This document shows, in pieces, positions 5,630 through 8,929 of a stretch of DNA of 8,929 nucleotides; positions within the stretch are counted from its first letter, which is position 1; every line of letters begins with the position of its first letter. The DNA comes from an uncultured Clostridia bacterium (GTDB lineage Bacteria > Bacillota > Clostridia > Oscillospirales > Oscillospiraceae). Below the pieces are notes generated by a model. That model was given only the letters and a program-made list of their open reading frames with translations. It made no database searches and had not been told where the DNA came from. The position numbers and the translations under genes are program-made. The stretch covers positions 1 through 8,929 of the forward strand of contig CAMGCA010000063.1 in the NCBI GenBank assembly GCA_946011705.1, in the 5' to 3' direction.

Positions 5630-6280
5630 ATGGCAAAAATCGCGCCTTCCATCCTGTCTGCGGATTTTGTGAATCTGGAGCGGGATATTCCCAATATCGA
5701 GGAAAACGGAGGCGAGTGGGTCCATGTGGACGTGATGGACGGCAGCTTTGTGCCCAATATCACCATCGGTCTGCCGGTGCTGCGGGATATCCGGCGGATC
5801 ACGAGCCTGCCGCTGGACGTACACCTGATGATCGAGCGTCCCATCCGTTATGCCGAACGGTTTATCAAAGCCGGCGCGGACTGGCTGACCATCCATCTGG
5901 AGGCCGACACCCCTCACAATACCATGACCTGCCTGGAGATGATCCGGGCCATGGGCTGCAAGGCGGGGCTGTCCATCAAGCCGGGCACGCCGGTGAAGGC
6001 GGTGCTGCCGTATCTTACCAAATGCGACATGATCCTGGTGATGACCGTGGAGCCGGGCTTCGGCGGGCAGTCCTTCATGACGGACATGATGGACAAGACC
6101 CGTTGTCTGCGAAAGCTTCTGGACGAGGTAAACCCGGAGTGTCTCATTGAGGTGGACGGCGGCATCGACACGGTGACCCAGGAAATCTGCAAGAAAAACG
6201 GCGTGGACGTGATGGTGACAGGCTCTGCCTACTTCAAGGCGGCAGACCGGGCGGCGTTCGTGAAGATCATTCAGGAGTAA
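5630..6280 (+). CDS. rpe: Ribulose-phosphate 3-epimerase
   Basis: This 216-residue cytosolic TIM-barrel enzyme of the pentose phosphate pathway interconverts D-ribulose-5-phosphate and D-xylulose-5-phosphate. The full set of family signatures is present: APSILSADF (5-13), HVDVMDGSFVPN (32-43) with metal ligands H32 and D34, DVHLMIE (63-69) with H65, the MTVEPGFGGQ loop (138-147), the second catalytic aspartate in EVDGGI (D176), and the phosphate-binding VTGSAYF (196-202). The length is normal. The start follows AAGGGGA by 7 bases. In many Firmicutes rpe sits with rsgA and thiamine pyrophosphokinase downstream of prkC; here it stands alone, with a divergent DUF1540 gene upstream and an unrelated operon downstream. 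Confidence 0.97.
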   Translation: MAKIAPSILSADFVNLERDIPNIEENGGEWVHVDVMDGSFVPNITIGLPVLRDIRRITSLPLDVHLMIERPIRYAERFIKAGADWLTIHLEADTPHNTMTCLEMIRAMGCKAGLSIKPGTPVKAVLPYLTKCDMILVMTVEPGFGGQSFMTDMMDKTRCLRKLLDEVNPECLIEVDGGIDTVTQEICKKNGVDVMVTGSAYFKAADRAAFVKIIQE

Positions 6281-6282
6281 TT

Positions 6283-6319
6283 GCGCGCGGGCGGGAGGAT
6301 AACACGCCCGTTATCGCGC
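6283..6319 (+). repeat. Overlapping hairpins after rpe (possible weak terminator)
   Basis: CGGGCG (6288-6293) pairs with CGCCCG (6305-6310), and GCGCG with CGCGC (6283-6287 and 6315-6319) across a TTAT bulge. An alternative dyad, GATAAC-6-GTTATC (6298-6315), overlaps and excludes it. No T-run follows, so it is a poor intrinsic terminator. It may be an mRNA 3'-end stabiliser or a protein-binding dyad. Confidence 0.4.
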
Positions 6320-6332
6320 TGAGTGCAACTGA

Positions 6333-6342
6333 TACATTTGTA
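6333..6342. promoter_or_regulatory. TACATTTGTA dyad, BlaI/CopY-type operator candidate
   Basis: TACA-TT-TGTA has the shape of BlaI/MecI and CopY operators (TACA-N2-TGTA). It ends 21 bp upstream of the -35 of the scaffold/GGGtGRT operon. The window encodes a BlaI-family repressor. A match to eight fixed bases is expected by chance roughly once in several such windows, so this is suggestive only. Confidence 0.4.
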
Positions 6343-6363
6343 CCGATTTTAGAACATCGGGAA

Positions 6364-6392
6364 TTGACATTTCCCGCCGCATCCTGTATAAT
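6364..6392 (+). promoter_or_regulatory. Perfect-consensus sigma-A promoter for the scaffold/GGGtGRT operon
   Basis: TTGACA (6364-6369), a 17-base spacer and TATAAT (6387-6392) match sigma-A at all 12 positions. The leader to the start codon at 6470 is about 70 bases. An inverted repeat, CCGAT (6343-6347) and ATCGG (6356-6360), abuts the -35 upstream. Confidence 0.9.
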
Positions 6393-6469
6393 ATCTGCGG
6401 AAAACTCAGGTGTTCCACCATGTAAATCCAAAGGCGACAAAACGTCTTTTGAAAGAAAGGAAAATTGCC

Positions 6470-7162
6470 ATGATTTATAGTGCAGAAGTACAGAATATGT
6501 GCTCCGTGGCCAAGGGCGCCTATCACGGCCCCGCTCCCATTCCCGAAGAGGGCAAGTGGGTTCAGGCTAAGGAAATCAAGGACATCAGCGGTTTCACCCA
6601 CGGTGTGGGCTGGTGCGCTCCCCAGCAGGGTGCCTGCAAGCTGACCCTGAACGTGAAGGAAGGCATCATCGAGGAAGCTCTGGTTGAGACGCTGGGCTGC
6701 TCCGGTATGACCCACTCCGCCGCTATGGCTTCCGAGATCCTCATCGGCAAGACTCTGCTGGAGGCTCTGAACACCGACCTGGTGTGCGACGCCATCAATA
6801 CCGCCATGCGTGAGCTGTTCCTGCAGATCGTTTACGGCCGTACCCAGTCCGCTTTCTCCGAGGGCGGTCTGGCAGTGGGCGCTTCTCTGGAAGACCTGGG
6901 CAAGGGCCTGCGCAGCCAGGTGGGCACCATGTTTGCCACCAAGGAGAAGGGCCCCCGTTACCTGGAGATGGCTGAGGGCTACGTTACCCGCTGCGCTCTG
7001 GACGAGGACAACCTGATCATCGGTTACGAGTTCGTCAATCTGGGCAAGATGATGGACTTCATCAAGAAGGGCGACGACGCGAACACCGCTCTGGAGAAGG
7101 CCAAGGGTTCCTATGGCCGTTTCGCCGGTGCCGCGAAGTACATCGACCCCCGTCACGAATAA
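6470..7162 (+). CDS. IscU/NifU-like iron-sulfur cluster scaffold-type protein
   Basis: This 230-residue protein contains a core (about 45-125) that resembles the IscU/NifU N-terminal scaffold fold: GACKLTLNVKEGIIEEALVE, then a GCSGM loop, then an ASEILIGKTLLEALNTDL helix, as in IscU's GC-containing loop and GKTLDEA region. Cysteines C56 and C77 fall where IscU has two of its three cluster ligands. The third ligand position (around 120-130) lacks a cysteine, and extra cysteines occur at C11, C49, C106 and C175. It is longer than IscU, with C-terminal extensions. Such proteins are commonly encoded next to GGGtGRT-family proteins, as here (15-base gap). The start at 6470 follows AAGGA by 8 bases. 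Heavy use of favoured codons (GCT, CTG, CGT, AAG) and the consensus promoter suggest high expression. A role in cluster assembly is inferred from fold only. Confidence 0.82.
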   Translation: MIYSAEVQNMCSVAKGAYHGPAPIPEEGKWVQAKEIKDISGFTHGVGWCAPQQGACKLTLNVKEGIIEEALVETLGCSGMTHSAAMASEILIGKTLLEALNTDLVCDAINTAMRELFLQIVYGRTQSAFSEGGLAVGASLEDLGKGLRSQVGTMFATKEKGPRYLEMAEGYVTRCALDEDNLIIGYEFVNLGKMMDFIKKGDDANTALEKAKGSYGRFAGAAKYIDPRHE

Positions 7163-7177
7163 GAGGAGGACGCTAAG

Positions 7178-8176
7178 ATGGCTTTGTTTGAAGGTTACGA
7201 AAGAAAAATCGACAAGATCAACGGCGTTCTGGCTCAGTATGGCCTTGCTTCCGTTGAGGAGTGCCGTGAAATCTGTCAGGCCAAGGGCTTCGATCCCTAT
7301 GAGATCGTCAAGGGCATTCAGCCCATCTGCTTCGAGGACGTGGCTTGGGCCTACTGCATGGGCGCCGCCATCGCTCTGAAGAAGGGCGTTAAGACCGCCG
7401 CTGAGGCCGCTGAGGCCATCGGCATTGGTCTGCAGGCTTTCTGCATCCCCGGCTCCGTCGCTGAGGACCGCAAGGTCGGTCTGGGCCACGGCAACCTGGG
7501 CGCTATGCTGCTGCGGGACGAGACCAAGTGCTTTGCTTTCCTGGCCGGCCACGAGTCCTTCGCTGCCGCTGAGGGCGCTATTGGTATCGCCCGTTCCGCC
7601 AACAAGGCTCGTAAGGAGCCCCTGCGGGTTATTCTGAACGGTCTGGGCAAGGACGCTGCGCAGATCATCTCCCGTATCAACGGCTTCACCTACGTGCAGA
7701 CCAAGTTCGACTACTACACCAGCGAGCTGACCATCGTCAAGGAGTACAAGTACTCCGATGGCGAGCGGGCTGCTGTCCGCTGCTACGGTGCTGACGATGT
7801 CCGCGAGGGCGTTGCCATCATGCACCACGAGGGCGTGGACGTTTCCATCACCGGCAACTCCACCAACCCCACCCGTTTCCAGCATCCTGTTGCCGGCACT
7901 TACAAGAAGGAGTGCATCGAGCAGGGCAAGCGCTACTTCTCCGTGGCCTCCGGCGGCGGCACGGGCCGTACCCTGCACCCCGACAACATGGCCGCGGGCC
8001 CCGCTTCCTACGGCATGACCGACACCATGGGCCGTATGCACAGCGATGCCCAGTTCGCCGGTTCCTCCTCCGTCCCCGCCCACGTGGAAATGATGGGCTT
8101 CCTGGGCGCGGGCAACAACCCCATGGTCGGTATGACTGTGTCTGTCGCAGTTGCGGTCGAAGAATCTCTTATGTAA
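7178..8176 (+). CDS. GGGtGRT family protein (function unknown), 3' end replaced
   Basis: This 332-residue protein carries the family's name-giving motif, SGGGTGRTLHPDN, at 258-270, followed by a His/Met-rich C-terminal region. The length is typical (about 325-345). Cysteines lie at 29, 33, 51, 60, 89, 118, 202 and 246, and there are many histidines (104, 125, 216, 217, 236, 267, 288, 302). This is consistent with a metal or cluster protein working with the preceding IscU-like protein, but no activity is known to me. AGGAGG lies 8 bases before the start, and translational coupling with the upstream gene is likely. Codons are strongly biased (GCT, CTG, AAG, CGT), as in highly expressed genes, until residue 319. 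The last 13 codons (ACT GTG TCT GTC GCA and so on) switch to a different usage. A second copy of the same C-terminal peptide in native-style codons lies 150 bp downstream, so the present end appears to be a replacement. Confidence 0.9.
   Translation: MALFEGYERKIDKINGVLAQYGLASVEECREICQAKGFDPYEIVKGIQPICFEDVAWAYCMGAAIALKKGVKTAAEAAEAIGIGLQAFCIPGSVAEDRKVGLGHGNLGAMLLRDETKCFAFLAGHESFAAAEGAIGIARSANKARKEPLRVILNGLGKDAAQIISRINGFTYVQTKFDYYTSELTIVKEYKYSDGERAAVRCYGADDVREGVAIMHHEGVDVSITGNSTNPTRFQHPVAGTYKKECIEQGKRYFSVASGGGTGRTLHPDNMAAGPASYGMTDTMGRMHSDAQFAGSSSVPAHVEMMGFLGAGNNPMVGMTVSVAVAVEESLM
8120..8136 (+). repeat. 17-bp direct repeat, left copy (inside GGGtGRT gene)
   Basis: CCCATGGTCGGTATGAC is repeated exactly at 8270-8286, 150 bp away. 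It encodes PMVGMT in the gene frame. It marks the junction where codon usage changes, and so behaves like the core of an attachment site or a recombination crossover tract. Confidence 0.9.
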
Positions 8177-8286
8177 CGGATTCGGAACGTTTTAGGATCC
8201 ATGGGTAAGGTGGCAACCTGCCACCGGCAGGTTGCGGGTATTTCTATCCGCAATGCGTTGCATTGCTCTCCCATGGTCGGTATGAC
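8137..8286 (+). mobile_element. Candidate 150-bp insertion carrying a recoded gene end
   Basis: Removing these 150 bases joins 8136 to 8287 and restores a GGGtGRT gene ending VSVAVAVEESLK in codons typical of the rest of the gene. The inserted DNA supplies a substitute end (VSVAVAVEESLM, stop at 8174-8176), then a structured 78-base stretch, then the second 17-bp direct repeat. It encodes no recombinase and has no IS-like inverted ends, so if mobile it is non-autonomous. Alternatives are recombination with a divergent strain or an assembly chimera. Confidence 0.5.
8199..8276 (+). ncRNA. 78-base cloverleaf-like structured element (candidate, not tRNA)
   Basis: An outer stem, CCATGGG (8199-8205) with CCCATGG (8270-8276), encloses three hairpins that abut with no free base between them. 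Hairpin 1 is GCAACCTGCC/GGCAGGTTGC (8213-8235, 10 bp). Hairpin 2 is GGGTA/TATCC (8236-8249, one G-T pair). Hairpin 3 is GCAATGC/GCATTGC (8250-8266, 7 bp). There is no T-arm GTTCRA, anticodon arm or CCA logic, so it is not a tRNA. It could act as folded RNA in the mRNA 3' region or as folded single-stranded DNA. Whether it is transcribed is unknown. Confidence 0.45.
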
Positions 8287-8326
8287 CGTCTCCGTGGCTG
8301 TTGCTGTTGAGGAAAGCCTGAAGTAA
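8270..8326 (+). pseudogene. Displaced original 3' end of the GGGtGRT gene
   Basis: Nineteen codons (PMVGMTVSVAVAVEESLK, stop) repeat the C-terminus of the upstream gene. The codons (GTC TCC GTG GCT GTT GCT) match the usage of the gene body. It has no start site of its own and no ribosome binding site, and is cut off from the gene by the stop at 8174. A small hairpin, AAGTAA-GC-GGGT/ACCC-TTACTT (8321-8345), overlaps its stop codon. Confidence 0.8.
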
Positions 8327-8390
8327 GCGGGTAAAACCCTTACTTTGAACCGTAAAAAGTTCAAACCCCACTTTTCGCAAAATATAAGCA

Positions 8391-8447
8391 AGGAAGCACA
8401 TCCTACTCCCCAAAAGAGTTGTGATGTGCTTCCTGTTTTTGCGTTTT
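8391..8447 (+). terminator. Strong intrinsic terminator of the scaffold/GGGtGRT operon
   Basis: AGGAAGCACATC (8391-8402) and GATGTGCTTCCT (8423-8434) form a perfect 12-bp stem, with a small inner ACTC/GAGT helix in the loop. GTTTTTGCGTTTT follows. A second 7-bp hairpin, TTTGAAC/GTTCAAA (8344-8365), lies just before it. Confidence 0.9.
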
Positions 8448-8485
8448 GTGCTTTGCTTTGATGGGATAATTTCAGAAACCGACGC

Positions 8486-8541
8486 TGTCCAGAATCCCTC
8501 CTTTTTCGTCCTTCCAAATGAACCGGCGTTCCTTCTGGACA
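8486..8541. repeat. Inverted repeat TGTCCAGAA / TTCTGGACA upstream of def
   Basis: Nine-base arms at 8486-8494 and 8533-8541 are perfect reverse complements, 38 bases apart. The right arm contains the -35 hexamer of the deformylase promoter (8536-8541). It may be an operator dyad or a coincidental hairpin; no known regulator motif was recognised. Confidence 0.5.
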
Positions 8542-8564
8542 CCGGTGCTTTTTTACTGTATAAT
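8536..8564 (+). promoter_or_regulatory. Sigma-A promoter for the deformylase gene
   Basis: TGGACA (8536-8541), a 17-base spacer and TATAAT (8559-8564) match sigma-A at 11 of 12 positions. The -10 is 21 bases before the start codon at 8586, giving a very short leader. Confidence 0.85.
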
Positions 8565-8585
8565 GAAGAAAAAGGGGGATTTCTT

Positions 8586-8929
8586 ATGGTAAGAGATTTA
8601 ATGCACGACCCGCTGTTTCTTGGCAGAAAGTCGGCGCCTGCCACAAAAGAAGACTTGCAGACCGCTCTGGATCTGCTGGATACCCTGACGGCTCACAAGG
8701 ATACCTGCGTGGGCATGGCGGCGAATATGATCGGGGTCTGCAAACGGATCGTCGCCTTTGACAACGCCGGGACTTACATGGTTATGCTGAACCCGGAGAT
8801 CGTAAAAGCGGCGGGGGAGTACGAAACCGAGGAGGGCTGCCTGTCCCTGTTGGGCGGCCCCCGGAAGACTAAACGGTACGAGAAGATTAAAGTACAGTAC
8901 CAAACGCTGGATTTTCAGCCAAGCCTGAA
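8586..8929 (+). CDS. Peptide deformylase, N-terminal part (cut by window edge), atypical motif 1
   Basis: Peptide deformylase removes the formyl group from the N-terminal methionine of new proteins at the ribosome exit. The first 114 codons are visible. They start MVRDLMHDPLFLGRKSAPA, with motif 1 as CVGMAANMIG (around 44-53) and motif 2 as EGCLS (around 81-85, with the metal-ligand cysteine). Motif 3, HExxH, lies beyond the window. Motif 1 deviates from the classical GxGxAAxQ: the glutamine that polarises the substrate carbonyl is methionine. I recall this GMAANMIG form from other Clostridia, so it is probably a lineage variant rather than a lesion. The start follows GGGGG by 7 bases. A strong promoter makes it a separate transcription unit. 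Confidence 0.88.
   Translation, partial: MVRDLMHDPLFLGRKSAPATKEDLQTALDLLDTLTAHKDTCVGMAANMIGVCKRIVAFDNAGTYMVMLNPEIVKAAGEYETEEGCLSLLGGPRKTKRYEKIKVQYQTLDFQPSL

Noticed and set aside
6311..8083. Very long minus-strand open frame (590 codons) opposite the scaffold and GGGtGRT genes
   Set aside because: It is an antisense shadow produced by the strong codon bias of the plus-strand genes. It is Gly/Ala/Leu/Val-rich with no domain, and the plus-strand frames have clear families and signals.
8199..8276. tRNA or tRNA-like gene, from the 7-bp outer stem, 78-base length and cloverleaf outline
   Set aside because: The arms have the wrong lengths and there is no T-loop consensus, D-loop GG or plausible anticodon arm; only the overall shape is similar.
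8137..8286. Integron attC site or IS insertion
   Set aside because: There are no RYYYAAC/GTTRRRY boundaries, no transposase and no terminal inverted repeats. The 17-bp direct repeat is longer than usual IS target duplications and coincides with coding sequence.

Overview
The window looks like a chromosomal stretch of a spore-former-lineage Firmicute, most likely a gut Oscillospiraceae/Oscillospirales member. The evidence is a fairly high GC content, strong AGGAGG ribosome binding sites, sigma-A promoters close to consensus, a Spo0A-type regulator with Spo0A boxes next to it, a DUF1540 mini-protein, and a NifU-like plus GGGtGRT gene pair. No large mobile element, rRNA, tRNA or CRISPR array is visible.

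Left part (1-5442), all on the minus strand. In transcription order: a 54-residue DUF1540 protein; an HtrA/DegP-type membrane-anchored serine protease with a TTGACA-17-TATGAT promoter; a Spo0A-like response regulator preceded by two tandem 0A boxes; an LCP (LytR-CpsA-Psr) cell-wall ligase; an orphan BlaI/MecI repressor with a perfect TTGACA-17-TATAAT promoter; a left-handed beta-helix protein resembling the acetyltransferase half of GlmU; and the first 33 codons of glmM. The last two belong together in amino-sugar/UDP-GlcNAc metabolism, and the LCP protein and HtrA act at the envelope. A 35-bp-arm hairpin made of GATACAA units separates the beta-helix gene from glmM.

Right part (5630-8929), plus strand. 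It holds rpe (ribulose-phosphate 3-epimerase), then a two-gene operon of an IscU/NifU-like scaffold protein and a GGGtGRT-family protein of unknown function. The operon has a perfect consensus promoter, with a BlaI/CopY-like TACA-N2-TGTA dyad 21 bp upstream of the -35. The window ends in a truncated peptide deformylase gene with its own TGGACA-17-TATAAT promoter.

The most striking signal is at the 3' end of the GGGtGRT gene (8120-8326). The last 18 codons occur twice, 150 bp apart. A 17-bp stretch is identical at the DNA level. After it, 10 of the next 12 sense codons before the last one are synonymously different while the peptide is unchanged. Between the copies lies a compact sequence that can fold into three abutting hairpins closed by a 7-bp outer stem. 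This looks like a tiny element that inserted into a conserved gene end and brought a recoded replacement for the codons it displaced. Strain recombination or an assembly chimera are the alternatives.
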